Below are positions 35,301-43,673 of a stretch of DNA of 64,000 nt, piece after piece (position 1 is the stretch's first letter; the number at the start of each line of letters is the position of its first letter). This stretch comes from Flavihumibacter cheonanensis (GTDB lineage Bacteria > Bacteroidota > Bacteroidia > Chitinophagales > Chitinophagaceae): NCBI RefSeq assembly GCF_022352215.1, contig NZ_JAKRWF010000003.1:62001-126000 (forward strand), read 5' to 3'. The notes under the pieces are model-generated. The model worked only from the letters and a program-made list of their open reading frames with translations, ran no database searches and had not been told where the DNA came from. The position numbers were made by a program, and so were the translations under genes.

Positions 35301-36098
35301 ATATGGTTAGCGAATCGTATTGAGCTGGATCAGTTTAACATGGAAGTAGAGCGCGATAAAAGAAAGCCGGAGGACACCGTCAGCTATCGTAACATGTTAC
35401 CCGGGCTCATCAAAAAAATCCCGTTGAACCTGGAGATTGGTTCTGCATTGTTAACGAAATCCCGCATCCAGTATAGTGAAACCAGTGGCAAAACCGGGAA
35501 GCAGGGAACGGTCTGGTTTAATGATCTCAACCTGGTAGCGGGACCAATTAAAAATTTCGAATTGCGACCAACTGATTCCTTACGAATAACCGCTACCACA
35601 CTATTTATGGACAGCGGACACCTTCGGTTTGGCTTTCACCAGGCATATCTCGACAGTCTGTATGGATTCTATTTATTGGCAAGAATGGGAAAGATGGAAT
35701 TAAATGCATTATCCCCTTTACTTATGCCCCTTTTCAATCTGCATATTAAACAGGGTCGTGCTGATAGCGTCTGGCTTCGGGTAAAAGGCAATGATTATTT
35801 TGCTTACGGCCATATGGAATTGGATTATCGTAAGTTAAAATTTGAACTCTATGATGAGAACGGAAGAAAAAAGAAGTTCACCAGTTTCCTGGCGAACCTG
35901 TTGATAAAAAACAGGAATGGCAAAAAAGGGCTGGTCTACCAGGAGCGGGTTCAGAACAAATCCACTTTCAATTACTGGGGCAAGATTGCATTAAGCGGAT
36001 TAATGACCAACCTGGGTGTAAAGTCCAACCGAAAATACCTTCGTAATTATAAAAAAGAAGCAAAGCGATTGGAGATTCCAATTGAATTGCTTGATTAA
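32319..36098 (+). CDS. Giant AsmA-like membrane-anchored protein
   Basis: A 1259-residue protein. The ATG at 32319 (MGRILRKHWILMGAGITLLV) is chosen since the earlier in-frame start lies inside the metG terminator. One N-terminal membrane helix (about 8-30) is followed by a very long beta-rich periplasmic part with recurring patterns: SFRFNLFKFQINARNL, FKADSVSIQI, NKLILKSPYLELKR, ELDSLNWN. Near the C-terminus a final segment has ADSVWLRVKGNDYFAYGHMELDYRKL. This architecture is that of AsmA/DUF748-type proteins, several of which bridge the periplasm for phospholipid transport. The specific role is inferred. GntP permease follows 4 bases later. Confidence 0.65.
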   Translation: MGRILRKHWILMGAGITLLVLGLVLGYLLRYRSVEAVEQLVNNLSGGQYKLSATSFRFNLFKFQINARNLHVAPTIDNDDNSLFEFKADSVSIQINNPIQLLLFKRLAVNKLILKSPYLELKRASKDSTRERPLRPLHIEIAAVQDVFFNVLSSLEVQQFRMSDGSVSIYPETSIHQRRFFLNHIYLALDDLHLLRKIKQWDNTNRVAVDFRLLKPTIEYPDSTLQVVLDKLVWQSKTRRFELSGLDFHKRVEDYKEKSGFRLENIELDSLNWNKLLTEGRIELGLLKAAKGYFTSNNIRFRRARNKDSVRIENSFLDVMGPIKIKTVQIDSIQFKGSTITRRGNESLEILGDNFYVSNLVVDNSLPNKIELDDLEFAVRGFLESDSNKTFQTGFDGMRIKKNQLTLQNYFLRASNRNKTANTSISTSQLILHNLSIPALLSGQLKADELDLISPNVRLQLAGKNTGKKLNPLREIQRTIRRKLQIETIRVFDADLQITASGAKKPLVSSTSFSAIISSNSVLRAGTLEELFDGKNRLEMPQLALRLKNFNVDLTNAVYEDNDLRASQAIGNTSENNIRFDLRNIHVQDINAAGIIEGKDTNWVRVIELGTGKVFIGHSTGKNKTSTKTRIPQEMIRNIRTGKLELVLDQPGLSVNTSIDSIAVDSLRYENQQWTWFHYYLAGQKLKLNQDKLALSIGPYLVSSEQSNLQEVQIQAKGNRFDLAGQMPGVQLSGSPASLKDPLASIKKAVLTSPDIKLVLKEVTEFEETAVTANRYTKLPALELIDPALNISRESEGRTIELFSNRGGNIQTDVININEGRVSTALVNLSLNKIIAMPEKTNLHIGNFQLRASNFHLDRNLETTIQKVSLGQGNIDHQTDNYHLRINDIAVLNKEPILFSSKKEELRKFLENLPNINLAADEVFYKKKDRKWELYKTLLDADKKIIGFDSIRFSSLISKDSFLARASYQTDFIEFHAGKGRILGLNREIKEKDTIWLANRIELDQFNMEVERDKRKPEDTVSYRNMLPGLIKKIPLNLEIGSALLTKSRIQYSETSGKTGKQGTVWFNDLNLVAGPIKNFELRPTDSLRITATTLFMDSGHLRFGFHQAYLDSLYGFYLLARMGKMELNALSPLLMPLFNLHIKQGRADSVWLRVKGNDYFAYGHMELDYRKLKFELYDENGRKKKFTSFLANLLIKNRNGKKGLVYQERVQNKSTFNYWGKIALSGLMTNLGVKSNRKYLRNYKKEAKRLEIPIELLD

Positions 36099-36102
36099 CC
36101 AT

Positions 36103-37455
36103 ATGAATTCTGCCATCTATTTAGTATTCATAATAGGCAGTGCGATTGTTTTTATCATAATAGCCTGCGCCCGATTAAAGTGGCATCCCATGCTGGTATT
36201 GCTGACGGCAGCCTTGTTTGTTGGAATAGGATCTGGTATATCCCCCAAACAAACTATGGAAACCATTTTAAGTGGAGCGGGATCCATTTTCGCAAGCATA
36301 GGATTTCTGATCATACTTGGCAGTTTCCTGGGGGAAGTGCTGGAAAGAAGTGGTGCCGCTGCCAGAATTGCCAGCGAGTTCATCAACAGCTCCAAACAAG
36401 CAAGGGTTCCTTATCTGACGCATGCATTAGGGTTACTTGTCGGGATCCCGGTTTTTTGTGATGCAGGCTTTATTTTATTATCAAGGCTTATTCAGTCCAT
36501 GCACATGGTAGAGGGCAGTTCAGTATCTGCGCTGCAGTTATCATTGGGTACCGGGTTGTATGCATCGCATGTTTTGATACCCCCTACACCAGGACCAATG
36601 GCTGCAACCGGCAACCTGGGACTGGAAAACCAGCTTGGCTGGGTAATACTGCTCGGACTTATAGTATTGATACCGGTTGCCATACTCACTAGTATGCTTA
36701 TTCGAAAAATGGATAAACAGTTATTTGCAATAGATCCTCCGGTACGCAAAACCGATTCTGTAACAGAATCAAGCAAGGTGCGTGAACAAACACTCCTTTC
36801 CTCCCTTTTTCCCCTTCTTTTACCCTTACTGCTGATCACCGCTGGTTCAGTTGCTCCTTTTTTCATCAGCAATGAGAAACTGCAGCATGGTTTTCAATTA
36901 GTAGGACACCCGGTGCCGGCACTCGGAATCAGTGCTTTACTGGCGCTGGTTTTACTGGCCCGAAAGGAACGCAAAAACTGGGGGGAATGGTTTCAACAGG
37001 CCCTGGTAGCATCCGGCCCTATTATATTTATTACAGCCGCTGGTGGTGCATTCGGAGCTGTATTAAAAGCCACACCGATTCAGGATGTACTATCAGGATT
37101 CCTGCATACATCCGGTATACCCAACTGGGCCATTTACCCGGTTGCATTTTTACTAGCTGTCCTATTGAAAACAGCACAGGGTTCGTCCACTGCATCGCTG
37201 ATAATTACTTCGGCATTACTCTTCCCCGTAATGGGATCTTTTGATCTTAACACTCCGCAGCAAGCCCTGGTAGTGTTGGCAATCGGCGGTGGGGCGATGA
37301 CGGTAAGTCATGCCAACGACAGTTATTTCTGGGTAATCCATCAATATGGCAAGATCCCTGTTAATAAACTATATCGGAGTTACACCTTGTTAACTGCAGC
37401 GATGGGAATCACTACCCTGCTTGGCGTACTGGCTCTTTATGTTGTAACAGGATAA
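36103..37455 (+). CDS. GntP-family organic acid:H+ symporter (probable glycerate or gluconate permease)
   Basis: A 450-residue inner-membrane protein with about 12 helices. GntP family blocks are visible: LKWHPMLVLLTAALFVGIGSG, ETILSGAGSIFASIGFLII, GIPVFCDAGFILLSRL, LIPPTPGPMAATGNLG and AQGSSTASLI. The ATG at 36103 lies 4 bases after the stop of the giant gene. The last 44 bases overlap, in antiparallel, the 3' end of a glycerate 2-kinase gene. This makes glycerate a more likely substrate than gluconate, but that is inference from neighbourhood. Confidence 0.88.
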   Translation: MNSAIYLVFIIGSAIVFIIIACARLKWHPMLVLLTAALFVGIGSGISPKQTMETILSGAGSIFASIGFLIILGSFLGEVLERSGAAARIASEFINSSKQARVPYLTHALGLLVGIPVFCDAGFILLSRLIQSMHMVEGSSVSALQLSLGTGLYASHVLIPPTPGPMAATGNLGLENQLGWVILLGLIVLIPVAILTSMLIRKMDKQLFAIDPPVRKTDSVTESSKVREQTLLSSLFPLLLPLLLITAGSVAPFFISNEKLQHGFQLVGHPVPALGISALLALVLLARKERKNWGEWFQQALVASGPIIFITAAGGAFGAVLKATPIQDVLSGFLHTSGIPNWAIYPVAFLLAVLLKTAQGSSTASLIITSALLFPVMGSFDLNTPQQALVVLAIGGGAMTVSHANDSYFWVIHQYGKIPVNKLYRSYTLLTAAMGITTLLGVLALYVVTG

Positions 37456-38788
37456 GCAGGATATCCATCACATTGGTTTGTGTGGGTCCTGTTTTCACTA
37501 AACCTCCTGCAGCAGAAAAAAACGTATAGGCATCCTGGTTAGCCAGGAATGAATCAGGATTCAATTCAGCTTTTCTTACCTGCTCCAGCAAGGTTTCATC
37601 CAGTACAGCACCGGCAGCATCTGTAGGTCCATCGGTTCCATCGGTTCCTCCACTTAGAAACGCAAAAGCATAGGATTTAAGCTGTTTGGCAAGCTCATCC
37701 TTGTTCAGGCATGCTACCAATAAAGCAAGAATCAGTTCCTGGTTTCTTCCACCCTTTCCTATACCAGTTAAGGTTACGGTTGTTTCGCCACCCGCCAGGA
37801 AACAGCGGGCCGAACAATCGCCTTGTTTCTTATATGCTTCCATTTGGGAGAGTGCCTGTTGAAGAAAATTAACACCCAGTTCCCGAGCTTCGCCATCAAG
37901 CGCTGCATGAAACGTGATGGGTTCAAATCCAAGCGCAAGTGCTTTATCAGCACAGGCTTTTAAAGCCAGTTGATTGGTAGCCAGTAAATGATGCTGTACC
38001 TTATGAAAAAGGGGATCCCCAGGTTTGGGGGTTTCGAGAGCGGGATCATTTTTCAGTCGGTTGATATGACTCTGTAAGCCTTGCGGTAGCTTTTCGGTTA
38101 TACCAAACCGGTAAAGCAATTGTTCCACCTCTGCAATACTACTGCTGTCGGGATAAAAAGGGCCACTCGCAATAACGGAAAGATCATCCCCGGGAACATC
38201 GCTCAATACACCCACTTCGATTTTGGCACCACCAGCCAGTCTTGCCAATTGGCCTCCCTTCAGGGAAGAAAAATGCTTTCGAACTGCATTCATTTCAGCA
38301 ATGGAAGCGCCGGATGCGAGCAGCAACTGGTAAAAGGATTGCAGTTCCTCCTGGCTGCATCCTTCCGGCAGATCAGCTACCAGTGCACTGGCGCCACCGC
38401 TGAGTAATACCAGCAAAAGATCCCGCTGGTCCAAACTGCTAACCAGGTTTCGGACCGCTAGTCCTGCATCAAAGCTTTTCTGATTGGGTACCGGATGTCC
38501 CGCTTCCAGTTGGGGCCATTCTAAACCAGGCAATGCATGATCCTCCTTGGTCACTACCAGTGCCTGATCCACCCATTCACCCAGTATTTTTTGCGCTTCC
38601 AATGCCATCGCAGAAGCGGCTTTTCCCATAGCCAGCACCACCAATCGCCTTATCTCCTTTCGGGCAATCCATTGAGTTCCAACCCGGAATGCGGCATCTT
38701 TTTTCTCCAGAAAATCCGCCATGAACACGGAAGGAAGCACTGCCTCTATGCCGGCCTGGAATATGGTTTTGGCTGTAGCACTGTTCAT
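37412..38788 (-). CDS. Glycerate 2-kinase (GckA/MOFRL type, DUF4147)
   Basis: A 458-residue enzyme phosphorylating glycerate to 2-phosphoglycerate. The N-terminal DUF4147 domain (about 5-240) has VLAMGKAASAMALEAQ, VVTKEDHALPG, EAGHPVPNQKSFDAG and LLVLLSGGASALVADLPEG. The C-terminal MOFRL domain has FLAGGETTVTLTGIGKGGRNQEL and LSGGTDGTDGPTDAAGAV. Length and motifs are complete. Its 3' end overlaps the permease gene by 44 bases; the transcripts converge. It is divergent from the beta-oxidation gene, and an operator-like palindrome lies between them. Confidence 0.93.
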   Translation of the reverse strand: MNSATAKTIFQAGIEAVLPSVFMADFLEKKDAAFRVGTQWIARKEIRRLVVLAMGKAASAMALEAQKILGEWVDQALVVTKEDHALPGLEWPQLEAGHPVPNQKSFDAGLAVRNLVSSLDQRDLLLVLLSGGASALVADLPEGCSQEELQSFYQLLLASGASIAEMNAVRKHFSSLKGGQLARLAGGAKIEVGVLSDVPGDDLSVIASGPFYPDSSSIAEVEQLLYRFGITEKLPQGLQSHINRLKNDPALETPKPGDPLFHKVQHHLLATNQLALKACADKALALGFEPITFHAALDGEARELGVNFLQQALSQMEAYKKQGDCSARCFLAGGETTVTLTGIGKGGRNQELILALLVACLNKDELAKQLKSYAFAFLSGGTDGTDGPTDAAGAVLDETLLEQVRKAELNPDSFLANQDAYTFFSAAGGLVKTGPTQTNVMDILLILLQHKEPVRQAG

Positions 38789-38859
38789 ATCGCCAAGATA
38801 GGATTTAAATAAAACGAACGACTGTTATTGAATTTCCAATAAATCATTAACTTCGACTC

Positions 38860-38883
38860 AATTAGTTGTTTAACTAACTAATT
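38860..38883. promoter_or_regulatory. Operator-like palindrome upstream of the fused beta-oxidation gene
   Basis: AATTAGTT (38860-38867) and AACTAATT (38876-38883) are perfect 8-base inverted arms with an 8-base spacer. It sits 32 bases before the ATG and just downstream of a near-consensus -7 element (TAACTTCG, 38848-38855), where a bound repressor would block transcription. MarR- or TetR-type regulators use such sites; none is encoded nearby. Confidence 0.5.
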
Positions 38884-38915
38884 TCTTGTCGGAATACGAA
38901 ACATCAACTTGTTAT

Positions 38916-41294
38916 ATGAAAAGAACGATCAGAAAAGTGGCGGTACTGGGCAGTGGAGTCATGGGCTCCCGGATTGCCTGTCATTTCGCGGGGGTAGGTA
39001 TTGAAGTGCTGTTAATGGATATGGTACCAAAAGATGCCCAGGAATCCCAGGACAAAGCAGCCCGCAACAAACTGGTCAACGATGCGCTGCAGGCAGCTCT
39101 GAAATCCAACCCCTCCCCGGTTTACAGTAAAGAGGTGGTAAAGAGGATTCGTACTGGTAATTTCACTGATAACATGAAGGAGATCGCCGGTGTGGACTGG
39201 ATCATAGAAGTGGTAGTGGAACGATTGGATATAAAACAACAGATTTTCGAACAGGTAGAGCAGTATCGTAAACCCGGTACACTCGTTAGCTCCAATACCT
39301 CAGGCATTCCTATACATATGATGGCTGCGGGCAGATCGGAGGATTTTCAACAGTATTTCTGCGGTACTCATTTCTTCAATCCGCCGCGGTACCTGCGGCT
39401 GCTGGAAATTATTCCAACACCACAAACCAAACCGGAAGTGGTGGATTTCCTGATGCAGTTTGGTAGTTTACAATTAGGAAAAACAACCGTACTCTGTAAG
39501 GATACACCTGCTTTTATCGCGAACAGGATTGGCGTATATGGCATTATGGCGATATTCGGACTGGTAGATAAACTGGGGCTCACCATTGATGAAGTAGATG
39601 CACTGACCGGACCTGTAATCGGTCGCCCTAAATCAGCCACTTTCCGCACTGCTGATGTGGTAGGCATTGACACCCTGGTGAAAGTGGCGAAAGGAGTGGC
39701 AGATAATTGCCCGGATGATGAACAGCGGGCCGTTTTCACTATTCCCGCCTGGCTGGAAAAAATGGTCGCCAATAACTGGCTGGGGGATAAAACCGGACAG
39801 GGATTCTTCAAAAAAACCAAGGGTGCAGGTGGAGAAAAAGAAATTCTGACCCTCAATCTTTCCACACTGGAATATGGTCCAAGGCAGAAGCCCAAATTTG
39901 CCGGACTGGAAGCAGCCAAACCGGTGGAAGACCTCGCAACCCGTCTTAAAATGCTGGTGCAGGCTACTGATAAATCAGGAGAGTTTTATCGTCATTTTCA
40001 TTATGGACTCTTTTCGTATATAAGTCACCGTATTCCTGAAATTTCTGATGAGCTCTACCGAATTGATGATGCTATGATGGCTGGGTTTGGATGGGAAATC
40101 GGAGCATTTGAAAGCTGGGATGTACTTGGGGTAGGCAAGACCGTTAGTAAAATGATGGAAGCTGGTTATTCGGTAGATCCCTGGGTAGAAGAAATGCTGG
40201 CAGCCGGGCATACCAATTTTTACAAAGTGGAAAACGGCAAACGTTTTTATTATGATATCGCAACAAAAGCCTACCAGCCGATACCGGGTGGAGAAGCCTT
40301 TATTGTGATGAAGAATTTTGAAGGACAGACTGTCTGGAAAAATGCTGCCTGCAGAGCTTATCACCTGGGTGATGATGTAATCGGACTGGAATGGTCCACC
40401 AAAATGAACAGCATTGGTGGTGAAGTATTGGAAGCCATCCAAAAGTCTATCGGGCTTGCTGAGGAAAAATACAAGGGATTGGTAATCGCCAATGAAGGTG
40501 CGAATTTCAGTGCAGGTGCCAATGTGGGCATGATCTTTATGCTGGCCATTGAGCAGGAATACGATGAGTTGGATATGGCCATCCGCCAATTCCAGCAAAC
40601 CATGATGAGAGCTCGTTACTCTTCAATACCAGTGGTAGTAGCACCACACGGACTCACATTAGGAGGAGGATGCGAACTGAATTTACATGCAGATAAAATC
40701 TGTGCAGCCGCTGAAACCTATATCGGACTGGTTGAATTGGGTGTAGGTTTGATACCCGGTGGTGGAGGCAGTAAGGAATTTGCCTTACGTGCAGCAGATG
40801 AAATGCATGAAGACGAACCTGAGACCATCACCCTAAAAAATCGCTTTTTATCCATTGCAACGGCAAAAGTGGCCACCTCCGCGCAGGAAGGAATGGAGAT
40901 GGGTATACTTCGGAAAGGAAGAGATGAGATCGTGTTGAACCAGGGCCGCCGAATCAGTGAAGCGAAGCGTTCAGTACTTGAACTATACGATAGCGGATAT
41001 ATTACACCGATACCAAGAACCGATATCAAAGTTTTGGGAAGATCTGGTTTAGGAACATTGTTAACCGGTATCAATGGAATGCTGCGAGCCAATTATGCAA
41101 CTGAACACGATGCACTCGTGGCACGTAAGCTGGCCTATGTAATGTGCGGAGGTGATCTCAGTGAACCTACCCTGGTATCTGAACAATATTTACTAGACCT
41201 GGAGCGAGAGGCATTTTTGTCGCTCTGCGGAGAAAGAAAAACACTGGAAAGAATTCAAGCTGTTTTAAAATCGGGCAAACCGATTCGCAACTAA
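38916..41294 (+). CDS. Bifunctional 3-hydroxyacyl-CoA dehydrogenase / enoyl-CoA hydratase
   Basis: A 792-residue fatty-acid beta-oxidation enzyme. The N-terminal Rossmann domain (VAVLGSGVMGSRIACHFAG) and the following dehydrogenase domains (GTHFFNPPRYLRLLEIIPT, CKDTPAFIANRIGVYGI) fill about residues 1-320. The crotonase/enoyl-CoA hydratase part follows from about 460 with NEGANFSAGANVGM, GLTLGGGCELNLHADK and LIPGGGGSKEFALR. This order is the reverse of E. coli FadB/FadJ, where the hydratase comes first. The ATG at 38916 is chosen over an upstream TTG because it directly precedes the Rossmann strand. It is followed by a terminator, so it is probably transcribed alone. Confidence 0.93.
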   Translation: MKRTIRKVAVLGSGVMGSRIACHFAGVGIEVLLMDMVPKDAQESQDKAARNKLVNDALQAALKSNPSPVYSKEVVKRIRTGNFTDNMKEIAGVDWIIEVVVERLDIKQQIFEQVEQYRKPGTLVSSNTSGIPIHMMAAGRSEDFQQYFCGTHFFNPPRYLRLLEIIPTPQTKPEVVDFLMQFGSLQLGKTTVLCKDTPAFIANRIGVYGIMAIFGLVDKLGLTIDEVDALTGPVIGRPKSATFRTADVVGIDTLVKVAKGVADNCPDDEQRAVFTIPAWLEKMVANNWLGDKTGQGFFKKTKGAGGEKEILTLNLSTLEYGPRQKPKFAGLEAAKPVEDLATRLKMLVQATDKSGEFYRHFHYGLFSYISHRIPEISDELYRIDDAMMAGFGWEIGAFESWDVLGVGKTVSKMMEAGYSVDPWVEEMLAAGHTNFYKVENGKRFYYDIATKAYQPIPGGEAFIVMKNFEGQTVWKNAACRAYHLGDDVIGLEWSTKMNSIGGEVLEAIQKSIGLAEEKYKGLVIANEGANFSAGANVGMIFMLAIEQEYDELDMAIRQFQQTMMRARYSSIPVVVAPHGLTLGGGCELNLHADKICAAAETYIGLVELGVGLIPGGGGSKEFALRAADEMHEDEPETITLKNRFLSIATAKVATSAQEGMEMGILRKGRDEIVLNQGRRISEAKRSVLELYDSGYITPIPRTDIKVLGRSGLGTLLTGINGMLRANYATEHDALVARKLAYVMCGGDLSEPTLVSEQYLLDLEREAFLSLCGERKTLERIQAVLKSGKPIRN

Positions 41295-41337
41295 TAAATG
41301 ATGCTACCAGCAGTCATTTTGTAACACACATAGGAAT

Positions 41338-41362
41338 GCCGGCCTTCGGGCCGGCTTTTTTT
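41338..41362 (+). terminator. Intrinsic terminator with UUCG tetraloop
   Basis: GCCGGCC (41338-41344), loop TTCG, GGCCGGC (41349-41355), then seven T (41356-41362). It ends the beta-oxidation transcript 44 bases after its stop codon. Confidence 0.92.
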
Positions 41363-41422
41363 GCCGGTCCTACATTTGTTTTCTGATCCTGCAGTGCTTA
41401 GCTTATCTTGTCAAAAAAAGAA

Positions 41423-42316
41423 ATGGATGTATTGGCATTGGATTCCATCCATAAATCCTACGGTCCCATCCAGGCACTGAAGGGTGTCAGCTTCTCGGTA
41501 CCAAAGGGTACGGTATTTGGAATTCTTGGTCCGAATGGTAGTGGTAAAACAACCCTGCTCAGTATCATACTGGATGTATTGTCTGCAGACAAGGGACAGT
41601 ATACCTGGTTTGGTCAACCTGGGTCCAAGTACCAGCGCAGACAAATCGGATCCTTGCTGGAAACACCCAACTTCTATCATTATCTATCAGCTGTAAATAA
41701 TTTAAAAATTACGCAAAGCATTAGCGGAAGGGGGTCAATGGCTGAAATCGAAGAGGTATTAAAAACGGTGAATTTATACGAGCGAAGAAACAGCAAGTTC
41801 AGCACCTTCAGCCTGGGTATGAAACAGCGTTTGGCGATAGCTGCTGCATTACTGGGCAACCCGCCCGTACTGGTATTGGATGAACCTACCAATGGACTGG
41901 ATCCTGTTGGTATTGCTGAGATTCGATCCCTCATCCGGCAACTTAGCGAAAATGGCACCACGGTCATACTTGCCAGTCATCTGCTGGATGAAGTGGAAAA
42001 AGTATGTACCCATGTAGCCATTTTGAAAACAGGCACATTGATCACACAGGGAACGGTGGATGAAGTGCTGGCAGATGAAGATGTGCTGGAATTGGGAGTA
42101 GAAGATCAGGCTGCGGCAAAAGCAGCACTGTACGGATTGGAAGGAATTGCAGCGGTTGAAGAAGCAGGAAATTTATTGCTGGTGAAAGGCCCCAAAGGTA
42201 GCCTGGACCCTGCAGCGATTAATGAATATTGTCATACTGCAGGAATTCGCATCAATCATTTGGCAATGCGTAAAAAACGATTGGAAGCCCGCTTCTTTGA
42301 ATTAACCAGTAACTAA
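41423..42316 (+). CDS. ABC transporter ATP-binding protein
   Basis: A 297-residue ABC-2 type ATPase. Walker A is GPNGSGKTT, the Q-loop segment is GSLLETPNFYHYLS, the signature is FSLGMKQR, Walker B is VLVLDEPTNGLDP and the switch His is in LASHLLDE. A C-terminal domain of about 80 residues follows. The ATG at 41423 is preferred; a TTG five codons earlier (41408) is also possible. It pairs with the permease gene 6 bases downstream, forming an exporter. The closeness to BcrA/CcmA-like ATPases does not fix the substrate. Confidence 0.92.
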   Translation: MDVLALDSIHKSYGPIQALKGVSFSVPKGTVFGILGPNGSGKTTLLSIILDVLSADKGQYTWFGQPGSKYQRRQIGSLLETPNFYHYLSAVNNLKITQSISGRGSMAEIEEVLKTVNLYERRNSKFSTFSLGMKQRLAIAAALLGNPPVLVLDEPTNGLDPVGIAEIRSLIRQLSENGTTVILASHLLDEVEKVCTHVAILKTGTLITQGTVDEVLADEDVLELGVEDQAAAKAALYGLEGIAAVEEAGNLLLVKGPKGSLDPAAINEYCHTAGIRINHLAMRKKRLEARFFELTSN

Positions 42317-42322
42317 CAAATT

Positions 42323-43141
42323 ATGTATTCGCTATTCCGGACAGAGTGGTTAAAACTGAACAGATATCCAGCTTTCTGGCTGTTGCTGGGAATCTGTATG
42401 ATTACCTATCCAGGTATTAACCTGATCGTATTAAATGTATATCACGAAGTAACGCAGAAGGAATCCACAACAGGACAGATAGTAACCATGCTGCTTGGGA
42501 ACCCATTCTCTTTTCCGGAAGTATGGAAAACAAGTGCCTATCTTTCTTCCATTTTTGTATTTATTCCCGCGGTATTGGTGATAATGCTGATCACTAATGA
42601 ATACAATTATAAAACATCCCGGCAGAATATTATTGATGGCTGGAGCCGAAAAGATTTCATGGTGGCTAAAGCTATTGATGTATTACTCATTACCCTCATT
42701 GTAACCATTATGTATGCAGTGGTCGCATTTTTCATGGGCATGCAGAATACTACCGGAGAGGAATATGCGATTTTTGACCAAATCTATTATATCGCTTTAT
42801 TTTCCCTTCATACCTTTTCCCAATTATCCATCGCTTTTTTGGTAGGTCTGCTCGTAAGGAAAGCTTTTCTGGCCATGGCGATCTTTCTGTTTTATGCCCT
42901 TATTGCAGAACCGATTGCGGTGAACCTGTTGAAGTATAAATTCAAATTGGAAATCGGACGTTATTTTCCACTGGAGATTGCAGATCGTATGTTGCCGCAA
43001 CCTGCCTTTATGAGCAGGTTGGATGAAGCCAAATACCAGGCCGCACTGGACGCAGTATCAACACATGTCTGGTTAACCCTTGCACTGGTGGTACTGACCT
43101 GGTTCATTAATTATCGCCTGTACCTGAAGCGGGATTTATAA
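42323..43141 (+). CDS. ABC-2 type transporter permease
   Basis: A 272-residue inner-membrane protein with six hydrophobic segments (for example FWLLLGICMITYPGINLIVL, VFIPAVLVIMLITNEYNY, VLLITLIVTIMYAVVAFFMG and HVWLTLALVVLTWFINY). NEYNYKTSRQNIIDGWSRKDF is the usual loop after the second helix of ABC-2 permeases. It follows the ATPase gene by 6 bases, and together they form a simple two-gene exporter of unknown substrate. Confidence 0.85.
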   Translation: MYSLFRTEWLKLNRYPAFWLLLGICMITYPGINLIVLNVYHEVTQKESTTGQIVTMLLGNPFSFPEVWKTSAYLSSIFVFIPAVLVIMLITNEYNYKTSRQNIIDGWSRKDFMVAKAIDVLLITLIVTIMYAVVAFFMGMQNTTGEEYAIFDQIYYIALFSLHTFSQLSIAFLVGLLVRKAFLAMAIFLFYALIAEPIAVNLLKYKFKLEIGRYFPLEIADRMLPQPAFMSRLDEAKYQAALDAVSTHVWLTLALVVLTWFINYRLYLKRDL

Positions 43142-43200
43142 ATCACCGCAGGCTTGCATCTTTGGATTCTCCATATTATTTTGTACAATCAAAATAACTT

Positions 43201-43665
43201 ATGGAAAATGCACCCTCTACTGCTGACATACTCGAAGATTTCAATGAAATTTCCAATTTTGAAGCAGCTTCAAGAGGCCAGCGGTTTGCCAACCTGCTTT
43301 TAGATTATGTGGGATTTTATGCTGCGGTTTTTGTATCTGGTTTTTTGATTGCTGTTATTTTTGAAATCACCGGCGAATCATTTTTATGGCAGGAGGAAGA
43401 TATAAATCCACTTATAGACAGAATCTTTACCATGCTGGTTTATGTAGTTTATTATACCTTGTTTGAATACTTTTCAAGGGGCCGTTCTTTAGGTAAACTG
43501 ATAACCCGAACCAGGGTAGTACACGTAGATGGAGCTGAATTGACCTTTAAGCATTACCTCTTGCGGAGTTTAACCCGACTGGTGCCCTTTGATGCGATTG
43601 CTGGTCTTAACGGTTATCCATTTCATGACAGATGGACCAAAACCAAAGTTGTGCAATTGAGGTAA
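43201..43665 (+). CDS. RDD family membrane protein
   Basis: A 154-residue protein with an RDD-type layout. The start RFANLLLDYVGFYAAVFVSG carries the conserved Arg and Asp pattern, followed by two more hydrophobic segments (MLVYVVYYTLFEYFSRGRSLGKLITRTRVV) and a final RLVPFDAIAGL...DRWTKTKVV. The family has no settled function, though some members act in ion or proton transport. It lies 59 bases after the permease gene and convergent with the epimerase gene. Confidence 0.8.
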   Translation: MENAPSTADILEDFNEISNFEAASRGQRFANLLLDYVGFYAAVFVSGFLIAVIFEITGESFLWQEEDINPLIDRIFTMLVYVVYYTLFEYFSRGRSLGKLITRTRVVHVDGAELTFKHYLLRSLTRLVPFDAIAGLNGYPFHDRWTKTKVVQLR

Positions 43666-43673
43666 TCAATTAT

